A DNA stretch of 64,000 bases from Bradyrhizobium prioriisuperbiae (GCF_032397745.1 NZ_CP135921.1:4452501-4516500); one strand, 5' to 3'. Positions 40,678-49,646 are shown, counted from the stretch's first letter. Program-made: numbers and translations. The notes: generated from the sequence alone by a model not told the origin.

Positions 40678-40809
40678 ATGAGTAGGCGTCGTCTGGTCTG
40701 CGCGTCCGGTCAGCGGGCGCGCAATCCCTTGCGTGCGGCATCGGCTCATCGAACCGCAACAAAACAAAATCAGGAAACGCGTTCAGAAAAAACCAAGGGG
40801 AGAGCGACC

Positions 40810-42174
40810 ATGCGTGCGTCCGACAGCGTCGATGTTCAGGCCTTTCTTGATGAGCAGCCGTTCTCGGCTTTCCAGTGGCTGGTGTTCGTCCTGTGTTTTG
40901 CCATTGTGCTGTTCGACGGTTTCGACACTGCGGCCATCGGCTTCATCGCTCCCTCGCTGGTCAAGGAATGGGGGGTGGAGAAGTCGGCGCTCGGCCCGGT
41001 GCTCAGCGCCGCGCTGTTCGGCCTCGCCGCCGGCGCGCTGTCCACCGGCCCGCTCTCGGATCGTTTCGGCCGCAAGCGCATGCTGGTCGCTTCGGTGCTG
41101 GTGTTCGGCGCGGCCTGCCTCGGTTCGGCTTTTGCCGTCGATCTTCAGCAACTGACGATCCTTCGGTTCGTCACCGGCATCGGGCTCGGGGCGGCGATGC
41201 CGAACGCCGTCACCCTGATGAACGAGTATTGTCCGCAGCGACGCCGCGCGATGCTGACCAATCTGATGTTCTGCGGCTTCCCGCTTGGCGGCGCCTGCGG
41301 GGGCTTCCTTGCGGCCTGGATGATTCCGCAGTGGGGCTGGCGCAACGTGCTGGTGGCTGGTGGCGCTGCGCCACTGCTGCTCGTCGTGCTGTTGCTGCCG
41401 CTATTGCCGGAATCGGTGCGTTACATGGTGGCGAATGGCCAGCCGGTGGAGCTGATACGCAAGGTGCTGAGCCGCATCTCCCCGAGCGCCGCCACTGCGC
41501 GTGCTTTCGTGCTGACCGAGCAAGTGCATGTCGAGGCCGCGAGCGGCACCGTCGGGCTGATCCTGTCGCGCGCGTTTCGTGTCGGGTCCATCATGCTGTG
41601 GCTGGCTTATTTCATGGGCCTCGTGGTGCTCTATGCCCTGGCCAACTGGATGCCGATCCTGTTCAAGGACGCCGGCCTCACGCCGCAGACGGCAACCCTG
41701 ATCGCGGCGCTGTTTCCGCTCGGCGGCGTTGGCGCGGTGCTGTTCGGCTGGCTGATGGATCGCTTCAATGCCAACCGCATCATCGCGGTCGGCTATGTGT
41801 TGACCGCAGTGACGGTATTCGCGATCGGCCATTTTGCGGACAACGTCGGCCTGCTGGTGCCGGTCGTGTTCGTCGCCGGCGCGCTTGCCAACACCGCCCA
41901 GTCGTCGATGCCGTCGTTGGCGGCCGGCTTCTATCCGACGAAGGGCCGTGCCACCGGCGTCGCCTGGATGCTGGGCATCGGCCGCTTCGGCGGCATTGCC
42001 GGTTCGTTTCTGGTCGCCGAACTGGTCGCGCGTCACTTCAGCTTCAGCCAGATCTTCGCCATCGTGGCGATCCCCGGTGCCATCGCGGCGCTGGCGCTCG
42101 TGGTCAAGCAGGCCGCAAGCCCGCAGGAGTCAGCTGAGAAGGCCGCCGACAGAGCCGTCGTGCGGGTTCACTGA
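40810..42174 (+). CDS. MFS aromatic acid:H+ symporter family transporter
   Basis: A 454-residue carrier of the AAHS type (PcaK/BenK-like). The signature DGFDTAAIGFIAPSL in helix 1 and the loop GPLSDRFGRKRMLV are present, with twelve membrane helices. Members import protonated aromatic acids such as 4-hydroxybenzoate, benzoate or protocatechuate. GGGGAG upstream supports the start at 40810. No aromatic ring-cleavage gene is adjacent; the nearest are at 57-64 kb. Confidence 0.9.
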   Translation: MRASDSVDVQAFLDEQPFSAFQWLVFVLCFAIVLFDGFDTAAIGFIAPSLVKEWGVEKSALGPVLSAALFGLAAGALSTGPLSDRFGRKRMLVASVLVFGAACLGSAFAVDLQQLTILRFVTGIGLGAAMPNAVTLMNEYCPQRRRAMLTNLMFCGFPLGGACGGFLAAWMIPQWGWRNVLVAGGAAPLLLVVLLLPLLPESVRYMVANGQPVELIRKVLSRISPSAATARAFVLTEQVHVEAASGTVGLILSRAFRVGSIMLWLAYFMGLVVLYALANWMPILFKDAGLTPQTATLIAALFPLGGVGAVLFGWLMDRFNANRIIAVGYVLTAVTVFAIGHFADNVGLLVPVVFVAGALANTAQSSMPSLAAGFYPTKGRATGVAWMLGIGRFGGIAGSFLVAELVARHFSFSQIFAIVAIPGAIAALALVVKQAASPQESAEKAADRAVVRVH

Positions 42175-42201
42175 ACTCCACTGAAGGGCGAAGCCGCTCG
42201 C

Positions 42202-42570
42202 TCAGGCGGCGGTCGGCGGCGCCGCAAGCGTAGCGCGCTCGTGCGCAAGTACGGCGTCTGCGTCCAGCGAGCGGATCGACACCGACGTGTCGCTGGGAAT
42301 GCCGCCCGAGACCTGCAGCGACATGTAGCGCAGGCAGCACACTCGCAGGAACGAGGTGAAGTTCACGATCTCGCCGCGAGCTTCGATGATTTCATCGTAA
42401 AGCCTGGTGATCAGCTGGGTGAGGTTCATGCCGTCGCGCCGGCCGATTTCGCTGAGCACCTGCCAGTAGTGCGTCTCGAGCCGGATGCTGGTGACGACGC
42501 CGTGCAGCCGTATTGAGCGGGTGCTGGTCTCGTAGAGCGCGGGGTCGGCGCCAATGAAGATCTTGCACAT
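42202..42570 (-). CDS. Ribbon-helix-helix domain protein (RHH_4 type)
   Basis: A 122-residue protein matching the RHH_4 type common in Rhizobiales: MCKIFIGADPALYETSTRSI, a strand SIRLHGVVTSIRLE and helices NLTQLITRLYDEI. It probably dimerises and binds DNA. It is divergent from the cysteine hydrolase gene, and an inverted repeat CGTAGTA-x6-TACTACG lies between them. Confidence 0.88.
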   Translation of the reverse strand: MCKIFIGADPALYETSTRSIRLHGVVTSIRLETHYWQVLSEIGRRDGMNLTQLITRLYDEIIEARGEIVNFTSFLRVCCLRYMSLQVSGGIPSDTSVSIRSLDADAVLAHERATLAAPPTAA

Positions 42571-42680
42571 GAAACCTCAACGCTCTGCGAGTCAAAATGG
42601 TCGAAGCAGCGGACGATACCGCCGCGACTGGCGTGTCGCCATCATTTTCCTGCCCTTGATCGTAACATCGCATGATCTTG

Positions 42681-42700
42681 CGTAGTATGGGGTTACTACG
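42681..42700. promoter_or_regulatory. Inverted repeat CGTAGTA-x6-TACTACG
   Basis: A perfect 7+6+7 inverted repeat in the divergent RHH/cysteine-hydrolase gap, 110 bases from either start. Possible operator; it has no T-run after it, so a terminator is less likely. Confidence 0.35.
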
Positions 42701-42809
42701 TTGCGCATCTCCGTAACATTCCGCTGTTACCCGCCTCGGGCTCACCCGGTCTAATCTGCTGCCGCAATCAAGCGCGCGATCGCAGCACCAGCACCGGGAG
42801 GCCCAATCG

Positions 42810-43409
42810 ATGAATCCGCAGACCACGGCTATCGTCCTGATCGAATACCAGAACGACTTCACCACGCCGCGCGGCGTGTTTTATGAGGGCGTCAAGGATG
42901 TCATGGACGCCAACAACATGCTCGGCAACACCGTGGCAGTGGTGGACCAGGCACGCGCCGCCGGCGTGACCATCATGCATGCGCCCATCAGCTTCGCCGA
43001 GGGTTATGGCGAATTGACCGGAAATCCCTATGGTATCCTGAAAGGCGTGGTCGATAACAAGGCTTTCCGCAAGGGATCGTGGGGCGCCGAGATCGTCGGC
43101 GTGCTCAAGCCGCATCCCGGCGATATCCTGATCGAAGGCAAACGCGGCCTCGATGCGTTTCCTTCAACCAACCTCGATTTTATCCTGCGCAGCAAGGGCA
43201 TCAGGACAGTGGTGCTTGGCGGCTTTCTCACCAATTGCTGTGTCGAATCCACCATGCGCAGTGCCTACGAGCGCGGCTTCGACGTCATCACCCTGAAGGA
43301 CTGCACCGCCACGCTGAGCCGCGAGGCACAGGAGATGGCTCTGACACACAATTTCGGCATGTTCTCCCGGCCGATGAACCACGACGAATTCCTGCAATTG
43401 TTGCAGTGA
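42810..43409 (+). CDS. Isochorismatase-like cysteine hydrolase
   Basis: A 199-residue hydrolase with the catalytic triad Asp in LIEYQNDF, Lys in EGKRGLDAF and Cys in GGFLTNCCVEST. Family members hydrolyse amides, ureides or esters, for example nicotinamide or N-carbamoyl compounds. GGGAGG upstream supports the start. It lies 2 kb before the PyrK/PyrD/M20 operon and could be related by substrate type, but a repeat element and a pseudogene intervene. Confidence 0.9.
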   Translation: MNPQTTAIVLIEYQNDFTTPRGVFYEGVKDVMDANNMLGNTVAVVDQARAAGVTIMHAPISFAEGYGELTGNPYGILKGVVDNKAFRKGSWGAEIVGVLKPHPGDILIEGKRGLDAFPSTNLDFILRSKGIRTVVLGGFLTNCCVESTMRSAYERGFDVITLKDCTATLSREAQEMALTHNFGMFSRPMNHDEFLQLLQ

Positions 43410-43429
43410 AGCGCGCCAGCGCTCCGATG

Positions 43430-43640
43430 GCGCTCAGCGTTGTGGCGTCGAGGGGCGCATCGGCGGGCAGCAAGCCGTTCAGGTTGAGGATGAAGGCGGA
43501 GACTGCATAGACGTTGTCATTGCTGAGCGACTGCGGGACGTCTAGCGGCATGGGGCGGCGGATGTTGTCGAACAAGGTTGGCGCATGGGGCCAGAAGTTG
43601 CCGACGGTCTTCACCGGTTTTGGGGGGGCGCCAGCTTGCA
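43430..43640 (-). pseudogene. Remnant of a c-type cytochrome gene
   Basis: The minus-strand frame reads KTVGNFWPHAPTLFDNIRRP, then PQSLSNDNVYAVSAFILNLN and LPADAPLDATTL. This matches the C-terminal half of small cytochromes of the SoxX/sulfite-dehydrogenase-subunit type. No CxxCH haem motif is present: the 5' end stops about 16 bases from a repeat element, and the 3' end loses similarity before the cysteine hydrolase stop. It is a fragment, not a working gene. Confidence 0.7.
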
Positions 43641-43656
43641 TTTCTTTTCTCACTCC

Positions 43657-43747
43657 GTCATTGCCGGGCTTGACCCGGCAATCCAGCTTATTCGCGATGG
43701 ATTTGTCCTGAGCAAAGCTGGATCCGCGGGTCAAGCCCGCGGATGAC
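43657..43747. repeat. Twin-hairpin intergenic repeat, copy 1
   Basis: Two 33-base arms (43657-43689, 43715-43747) separated by 25 bases. Each arm folds by itself: TTGCCGGG/CCCGGCAA in the first and TCCGCGGG/CCCGCGGA in the second. The arms differ from perfect mutual complementarity at six positions, but every change is compensated inside its own hairpin. GTCAT marks the outer ends and ATCCAG-type bases the inner ends. Confidence 0.85.
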
Positions 43748-43884
43748 GCAGAAAACGTTCGAGCGCCTCGCGCATTCCGCACGCCGACACAGTGGACGAC
43801 ACACCCGGCGCACTGGATCAATCTGGATCAATCCATTAGTTTGGACTCGGAACTGTCCTCCGGACCGACGCAGATCAGGATCCC

Positions 43885-44775
43885 ATGCCCATCGACTATT
43901 TCCAGGTTGGACAGCGGCTGCGTGCGCACCGGGTGGGGCAGGGATTGTCCCCGGAGGAAGCGGCCGAGAAGCTCGGGATTTCCCGCGCCGCGCTCTACAA
44001 CTACGAGAAGGGCGAGGGGCCGGTGAAACTCGATACGCTGGAGCGTATCGCCGATCTGCTGCAGACCTCGCTGCCGTCGCTGCTCGGGGTCGGCACCGAA
44101 TATTTCTCCAGCGCGCTCGCTTACTTCGAGCGTCTGCGCCAGATCGAGGCGCTGTCGGATCGCGTGCTGGTCTATTACGAGCCGGTGTCGTTTCTGCTGA
44201 CCTCCGACGAATATCCGAAGATCCTGCAGGACATGCTGCTGGAGGGCCTGCCCGACAAGCTGCCGAACCGCCGGAAGGCGCAAACCGAGATCGAGCAGCT
44301 GATTACGATCCTGGCGCAGCGCAAGGCAGCCGTGACCTCCGGTGGGCCGAGCTTCGCCGGCATTGTCGGCGCCACCCAGGTGCGCCGCCTGCTGCGCACC
44401 GGCTTCATCGGCACCTACGACCTCACCAAAGGCGAGCGCGAGAAGCGCCGCCTCGCCGCGCGCAAGGAGGTCGAGCGGATCGCGGACGTAATGGAGAACG
44501 AGCCGATCGGCGTGCAGATCGGCGTGGTCGACGATACGCTGCCCAACCAGACCTTCGAGATCTGCCGGCTGCGCGGGGGCGGTGCGCTGGTGGCGGTCAG
44601 CCCGTTCCGGCTCGGCGAATTGCCCAACATCCGGCTCGGCGTGGCGTCGATTACCGGCGCGGACGAGGCCATCGGCCTGTACCAGCAGCTCGCCGACCAG
44701 ATGTGGTCGCGTGCGGTGAAGGGCGGCGCCGGCGCCGCGCTGCTGCGCAAGTGCCTGCGGGAACCGCAGAGCTGA
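43885..44775 (+). CDS. XRE-family regulator with C-terminal sensor domain
   Basis: A 296-residue regulator. The N-terminal helix-turn-helix (about residues 7-62) is clear: RLRAHRVGQGLSPEEAAEKL, GISRAALYNYEKGEG. The long C-terminal domain (about residues 85-290) is a likely effector-binding region (GVQIGVVDDTLPNQTFEI, then GVASITGADEAIGLY). It precedes the MFS/PyrK/PyrD/M20 operon by 266 bases on the same strand and is the natural candidate to control it. Confidence 0.87.
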   Translation: MPIDYFQVGQRLRAHRVGQGLSPEEAAEKLGISRAALYNYEKGEGPVKLDTLERIADLLQTSLPSLLGVGTEYFSSALAYFERLRQIEALSDRVLVYYEPVSFLLTSDEYPKILQDMLLEGLPDKLPNRRKAQTEIEQLITILAQRKAAVTSGGPSFAGIVGATQVRRLLRTGFIGTYDLTKGEREKRRLAARKEVERIADVMENEPIGVQIGVVDDTLPNQTFEICRLRGGGALVAVSPFRLGELPNIRLGVASITGADEAIGLYQQLADQMWSRAVKGGAGAALLRKCLREPQS

Positions 44776-45041
44776 ACTCGCTAGGTCGTCGTTCGACGTC
44801 TCGTCTATTTTTTTAGATTTGTCTTGATTTGTGTACGAACCTGGTGTTGACTTGCTGCTTCCGCGATCGGCCGGGCCTTTTTGGTTTTGACCGATCGGCT
44901 GGATGTCCGGCGGGGCTACGGCTTCTGACCGGGCCACAACGATCTGGGTTTCTTGACACGTGATTGGGACTGACGTCCCGCCGGGTGGCTGTGCCGCGCC
45001 GGTGGCGACATGCTTTTTTGATTGGCATGATGGGGAGCGAC

Positions 45042-46295
45042 ATGAGCCAGATTCAGGATACCGCGGAATTGTCATTATCCGGTGTGGCGACACAGGGTGG
45101 CGAAGGGGCCGAGGCGCGCAGGGCGCTGTGGGGGTCGGCGCTGGGCTATGCCATGGACGGGTTCGACCTGCTCATTCTCGGCTTCATGTTGCGCGTCATC
45201 TCCGCCGACTTGCATCTGACATCGACGGAAGCCGCGTCCCTGGTGACGGCGACGCTGATCGGCGCCGTGATCGGCGGTCTTGTTTTCGGCATGCTGTCCG
45301 ATCGCCTGGGACGGGTGCGGGTCTTGACCTGGACCATCGTGCTGTTCGCCGTGTTCACCGGTATGTGCGCGCTGGCGCAGGGTTATTGGGATCTGCTGGC
45401 CTATCGCACCATTGCCGGCCTCGGCCTCGGTGGCGAGTTCGGCATCGGCATGGCGCTGGTGGCGGAGGCGTGGCCAGCCTCCAAGCGGGCGCGGGCGTCG
45501 TCCTATGTCGGCCTCGGCTGGCAGTTCGGCGTGCTGGCGGCCGCGATCGTGACCCCGCTGCTGCTGCCGGTGATCGGCTGGCGCGGCATGTTCGTGGTCG
45601 GCATCTTTCCGGCGCTGGTGGCTTATGTCATCCGCCGCAAGCTGCACGAGCCCGACGTGTTCGTCGCCAACAAGGCGCGCGATCCCGATGCTGCGTTCTC
45701 GCTGCGGCTGCTGGTGGCCGACAAGGAGACCACCAAGACCAGCCTCGGCCTGATCATTCTCTGCTCGGTGCAGAACTTCGGCTACTACGGCATCATGATC
45801 TGGCTGCCAAACTATCTCTCCAGCCGGTTCGGTTATGGCCTGACGCAATCCGCGGTGTGGACCTCGGTGACCATCGCCGGCATGGCGCTCGGCATCTTCC
45901 TGTTCGGCCATATCGCCGATCGTCTCGGCCGCAGACCCGCATTCCTTGGCTACATGCTCGGCGCGGCGATCATGGTGGTGGTGTATTCGCAACTCACCGG
46001 AGCGACCGCATTGCTGATCGGCGGCGCGGTGATGGGCTTCTTTGTCAACGGCATGCTGGGCGGCTATGGCGCGCTGATCAGCGAGCTCTATCCCACCGCC
46101 GCCCGTGCCACCGCTCAGAACGTGTTCTTCAATATCGGCCGCGCGGTGGCGGGCTTCGGTCCGCTCGCGGTCGGTGCGCTCAGCGCGGTCTATGGCTTTG
46201 AGACCGCGATCGCCTGCCTGGCGCTGCTCTACATCGCCGACATCGTGGCGCTGTTTCTGCTGATCCCCGAGCGCGGTGGCGCGGAACTCGCCTGA
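45042..46295 (+). CDS. MFS transporter, first gene of the DHOD-like operon
   Basis: A 417-residue carrier with twelve membrane helices. Helix 1 has YAMDGFDLLILGFMLR and the loop is MLSDRLGRVRVLT, typical of metabolite:H+ symporters for organic acids. GGGGAG upstream supports the start at 45042; the frame upstream is unlike protein. With a dihydroorotate-dehydrogenase-type complex following after 36 bases, orotate or a similar cyclic ureide is the likely substrate (inference). Confidence 0.9.
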   Translation: MSQIQDTAELSLSGVATQGGEGAEARRALWGSALGYAMDGFDLLILGFMLRVISADLHLTSTEAASLVTATLIGAVIGGLVFGMLSDRLGRVRVLTWTIVLFAVFTGMCALAQGYWDLLAYRTIAGLGLGGEFGIGMALVAEAWPASKRARASSYVGLGWQFGVLAAAIVTPLLLPVIGWRGMFVVGIFPALVAYVIRRKLHEPDVFVANKARDPDAAFSLRLLVADKETTKTSLGLIILCSVQNFGYYGIMIWLPNYLSSRFGYGLTQSAVWTSVTIAGMALGIFLFGHIADRLGRRPAFLGYMLGAAIMVVVYSQLTGATALLIGGAVMGFFVNGMLGGYGALISELYPTAARATAQNVFFNIGRAVAGFGPLAVGALSAVYGFETAIACLALLYIADIVALFLLIPERGGAELA

Positions 46296-46331
46296 GGCCC
46301 GCTCGCGTCTCGTGATCCAAGGAGTGGCGTG

Positions 46332-47198
46332 ATGTCCGTTCAGCTCGTCGTTTCAAATGGTGATGCGTCCCGTCCTCACGGTGGATGCGCAACTCCTTGG
46401 TCAGCCAGCGTCGTTGCCGAGCCGGCGCGGGTGCTGGCCAACACCGAGGTGAATGCCGAATATCGCCATTTGGTGGTGCGTTGCAGCGCCATCGCGGCCC
46501 AGGCGCAGCCGGGACAGTTCTTTCAATTGCTGTGTCCGCAAACCGGTGGCGATCAACCGTTCCTGCGCCGGCCGATGAGTCTTTACGGCGCCGATCCCCG
46601 GCGTTGCCAGGTTGAGTTCCTCTACAAGGTCACCGGCGCCGGCACCCGCGGCCTCGCGACCCTCAGAGAGGGCGACGACATCGACATCATGGGGCCGCTC
46701 GGCGAGGGTTTTACGCTGGATGCCGCTCACCGCCATATCGTGGTGATCGGACGCGGCGCCGGTCTTGCCACGCTTGCGCCGCTGGCGAAGGCGGCACAGC
46801 AGGGCGGCATCGCGGTGACCGCCGTTCTCAGCGCGCGACGGCCGGAGCTCTTGGTCTCGGTCGATCTGTTCGCGCGCCACGGCGCCGATGTCATCACCGT
46901 CACCGATGCCGACAGCACCAGCGGCCCCGCTTATGTCGAGCGTATCCTGCGCACCTTGATCGCCGGTGGACGCTGCGATGCCTTTTTCACCTGTGGCTCC
47001 AGCCGGCTGTTGCGTGTGCAGCAGCGGCTGGCGCGGGAGTTTTCCATTCCCGGCCAGGTGGCGATGGAGCAGCAGATGGCCTGTGGCCTTGGTCTCTGTT
47101 TCTGCTGCGTGCGTGATTTCCATGTCGATGGTGAGATCGTGCACCGCCGGGTGTGCTGGGACGGCCCGGTGTTCGACATGATGCAGGCGCTGCCATGA
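46332..47198 (+). CDS. Dihydroorotate-dehydrogenase electron-transfer subunit-like protein (PyrK family)
   Basis: A 288-residue FAD/[2Fe-2S] protein. The FAD site is FLRRPMSLYG, the NAD domain includes IGRGAGLATLAPLAKAA, and the four cluster cysteines are visible (C-x4-C-x2-C in MACGLGLCFCCV, then Cys in RVCWDGPVF). In class 1B enzymes this subunit passes electrons between NAD(H) and the FMN of the catalytic subunit. GGAG upstream supports the ATG at 46332. It overlaps the catalytic gene by four bases (ATGA). Confidence 0.92.
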   Translation: MSVQLVVSNGDASRPHGGCATPWSASVVAEPARVLANTEVNAEYRHLVVRCSAIAAQAQPGQFFQLLCPQTGGDQPFLRRPMSLYGADPRRCQVEFLYKVTGAGTRGLATLREGDDIDIMGPLGEGFTLDAAHRHIVVIGRGAGLATLAPLAKAAQQGGIAVTAVLSARRPELLVSVDLFARHGADVITVTDADSTSGPAYVERILRTLIAGGRCDAFFTCGSSRLLRVQQRLAREFSIPGQVAMEQQMACGLGLCFCCVRDFHVDGEIVHRRVCWDGPVFDMMQALP

Positions 47199-48142
47199 CT
47201 GATCTTTCGGTCCGGATCGGCGCGCTGACCCTGGAGAACCCGGTGATGCCGGCGTCCGGCACCTTCGCCGAGGGACTGGACCGGGTGATGGATTTCGATC
47301 GGCTCGGCGCCTTCGTCACCAAGACCATCACCCGCGAGCTGCGCGCCGGCAATCCGCTGCCGCGGGTGGTGGAGCGGCCCGGCAGCCTGATCAATTCGAT
47401 CGGCATTCCCTCCAAGGGCGTGCCGTATTTCCTCGCACACACGTTGCCGTACTATGCAGCCTATCGGCCGCCGCTGGTGGTGAGCATCTCGGCGCCAACG
47501 GCCGAAGAGTTCGCCCATCTTGCCGCGGAGCTCACGCGTCCCGGCATCGCGGCGATCGAAGCCAACATCTCCTGCCCGAACATCGAGGAAGACGGCCAGG
47601 CCTTTGCCATGCGCGCGGCCTCGACAGAGGCCGTGATCCGGCAACTGCGCGCGGCGACGCCGCTGCCGTTGTGGGCGAAGCTGTCGCCGAACGCGGGTGA
47701 TGTTGCGGAGATCGCCCGCGCGGCGGAAGCCGCCGGCGCCGACGCGGTGGTGGTCGCCAACACCATCCTGGCGATGGCGATCGATATCGAAACTTTCAAG
47801 CCTTGTCTCGGCAACATCATGGGCGGACTGTCCGGCCCGGCGGTGAAACCCATCGTGCTGCGCCAGGTCTATCAATGCTCACGCGCCGTGCGTATTCCGG
47901 TGATCGGTTGTGGCGGTGTCTCGTCCGCCGAGGACGCGGTCGAATACATGCTGGCGGGCGCGACCGCCGTGCAGGTCGGCACCGCGAGCTTCGTGCAGCC
48001 TGCCGCCATCACCACCATCATCGATGGCTTGTCCCGGTTTTGCGAGCGGCGCGGCATCGATCGCGTCGCCGACCTGACCGGCGCCGCGCTCAGTGAGGAA
48101 GCTGACGAGCCGGAACTCGCGTGGGTGGCGCCGTCGCCATGA
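47195..48142 (+). CDS. Class 1B dihydroorotate dehydrogenase-like catalytic subunit (PyrD family)
   Basis: A 315-residue FMN barrel. The active-site Cys is in ANISCPNIEEDG. The asparagines expected to hold orotate are present (NSIGIPSKG, NISCPN, VVANTILAM), although the family's GL-x-N turn is changed to GIPSKG. FMN-phosphate residues lie in GCGGVSSAEDAVEYMLAGAT. With the PyrK-like subunit it would interconvert orotate and dihydroorotate using NAD(H). Surrounded by a transporter and a hydrolase instead of pyr genes, it is more likely catabolic. It overlaps both neighbours. Confidence 0.9.
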   Translation: MTDLSVRIGALTLENPVMPASGTFAEGLDRVMDFDRLGAFVTKTITRELRAGNPLPRVVERPGSLINSIGIPSKGVPYFLAHTLPYYAAYRPPLVVSISAPTAEEFAHLAAELTRPGIAAIEANISCPNIEEDGQAFAMRAASTEAVIRQLRAATPLPLWAKLSPNAGDVAEIARAAEAAGADAVVVANTILAMAIDIETFKPCLGNIMGGLSGPAVKPIVLRQVYQCSRAVRIPVIGCGGVSSAEDAVEYMLAGATAVQVGTASFVQPAAITTIIDGLSRFCERRGIDRVADLTGAALSEEADEPELAWVAPSP

Positions 48143-49428
48143 TGGGTGAGCCGGCGATTCTGGAAAGGCCGCTTGCCCGGCGCGAGAGCGAATTCTGCGA
48201 GCGCTTGTTTGCGGTGTTGCGCCATGCCACCGGGGACGGCGTCGGCATCACCCGGGAGAGTTTCGGCACGGGGGAAACGCGCGCGCTTGCCGTTGTCGAG
48301 CGGGCCGCGCGGGACGCCGGTCTTCTTACCGAACGCGACGCTGGCGCTAATCTCGTGGTGACGCTGCCCGGTAGCGAACCGGATCTGCCGTTTCTCGCCT
48401 GCGGATCGCATCTGGATTCCGTGCCCCAGGGCGGCAATTTCGACGGCGCCGCCGGCGTCATCGCCGGGCTTGCGGTGCTCGCGGGATTGAAACGTGAGGG
48501 ACGGCGTCCGCGCCGCACCTTGAAGCTTTATGGGCTGCGCGGCGAAGAGAGCGCCTGGTTCGGCCGTGCCTATATGGGATCGAGCGCGCTGTTCGGGCGG
48601 CTCACGGCGGATGATCTCGCCGCACCCCACGCTGTCACCGGCCGGCCGCTCGGTGATTGCATGCGCGCCGCGGGCGCCGATGTCGATCGCATCAGTAGCG
48701 GCGAGCCGCTGCTCGATGCGCAGCGTGTCGCCGCCTGGATCGAACTGCATATCGAGCAGGGCCCGGTGCTGGTGGCGCGCGACCGCCCCGTCGGTATCGT
48801 GACCGGCATCCGTGGCAACATCCGACATCGCCGGGTGGAATGCCGCGGCGAGGCTGGGCATTCCGGCGCCGTGCCGCGCGCGCTGCGGCAGGATTCGGTG
48901 TTCGCCACGGCGGAGCTGATCACCCATCTCGACAGCCACTGGCGCGCGTTATTGGAGCAGGGCCGGGACCTCGTCGTCACCTCGGGCATGATCGGCACCG
49001 ATCCGTCCGAGCACGCGCTGGCGCGTATCCCCGGCAAGGTCGGCTTCAGCTTCGAGGCAAGGAGCGAAAGCCGGCAGACGCTGGAGGACTTCTACGGCTT
49101 GTTCGTGACGGAGTGCCGCGACATCGCCACTGAGCGCGGCGTGCAGTTCACGTTCGACCGCAGGCTCGAAACATCTCCGGCCGTGATGGACGCAGGCTGG
49201 GTGCAGCGGCTGCGCGATGCGGCCAGCCGGCTCGGACTACCCGACGAGCCCATGGCAAGCGGCGCCGGCCACGACGCCGCGGTGTTCGCCAATGCCGGCA
49301 TTCCCAGCGCCATGATTTTCGTGCGCAACGACCACGGCTCGCACAATCCGCACGAAGCCATGGAGATGTCGGATTTCATGGCCGGCGTCGCCGTACTGCG
49401 CGAGGCGTTGGTGCAGGCGGCGTGGTGA
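48139..49428 (+). CDS. M20-family Zn-dependent carbamoyl-amino-acid hydrolase
   Basis: A 429-residue amidohydrolase of the allantoate amidohydrolase / N-carbamoyl-L-amino acid hydrolase group. Metal ligands are visible: His and Asp in CGSHLDSVPQGGNFDGAAG, Glu in RGEESAWFG, His in LHIEQGP and the last His in DHGSHNPHE. It would cleave an N-carbamoyl amino acid to the amino acid, carbon dioxide and ammonia; with orotate as input the substrate would be N-carbamoyl-aspartate. The ATG at 48139 overlaps the PyrD-like stop by four bases. Confidence 0.92.
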   Translation: MMGEPAILERPLARRESEFCERLFAVLRHATGDGVGITRESFGTGETRALAVVERAARDAGLLTERDAGANLVVTLPGSEPDLPFLACGSHLDSVPQGGNFDGAAGVIAGLAVLAGLKREGRRPRRTLKLYGLRGEESAWFGRAYMGSSALFGRLTADDLAAPHAVTGRPLGDCMRAAGADVDRISSGEPLLDAQRVAAWIELHIEQGPVLVARDRPVGIVTGIRGNIRHRRVECRGEAGHSGAVPRALRQDSVFATAELITHLDSHWRALLEQGRDLVVTSGMIGTDPSEHALARIPGKVGFSFEARSESRQTLEDFYGLFVTECRDIATERGVQFTFDRRLETSPAVMDAGWVQRLRDAASRLGLPDEPMASGAGHDAAVFANAGIPSAMIFVRNDHGSHNPHEAMEMSDFMAGVAVLREALVQAAW

Positions 49429-49454
49429 GGGGCGGGAGGTTTCAACATTCTCGG

Positions 49455-49585
49455 TGTCATCGTCCGGCTCCGACCGGACGATCCAGTAACCGGGAGCGAG
49501 GATGGTGTTTGATGAGGAGCCTGCCGACGCTCACTCGCTGATGCCTGCGTGTACTGGATCGCCCGGTCGGAGCCGGGCGATGACA
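49455..49585. repeat. Twin-hairpin intergenic repeat, copy 2
   Basis: Arms 49455-49488 and 49552-49585 (34 bases each), spacer 63. The first arm folds as TCGTCCGG/CCGGACGA, the second as TCGCCCGG/CCGGGCGA; the two differences between arms are compensated within each hairpin. The outer GTCAT and inner ATCCAGTA-type tags match the other copies. Confidence 0.85.
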
Positions 49586-49646
49586 CAGAGTGTGAGGCGT
49601 GGTCCTTCTGTCCCTAACGCGAGGACGAGGCGCCATGCCACTTCAC

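Noticed and set aside
43288..43821. A 177-codon minus-strand ORF as an intact gene.
   Set aside because: Only the middle part resembles cytochrome c; the ends run through a repeat and the antisense of the cysteine hydrolase, and no haem motif exists.
44787..44813. Short hairpin CGTCG-TT-CGACG followed by T-rich sequence after the XRE-type gene, as a terminator.
   Set aside because: The stem has five pairs, and the T-run is separated from it by about ten bases; too weak to call.
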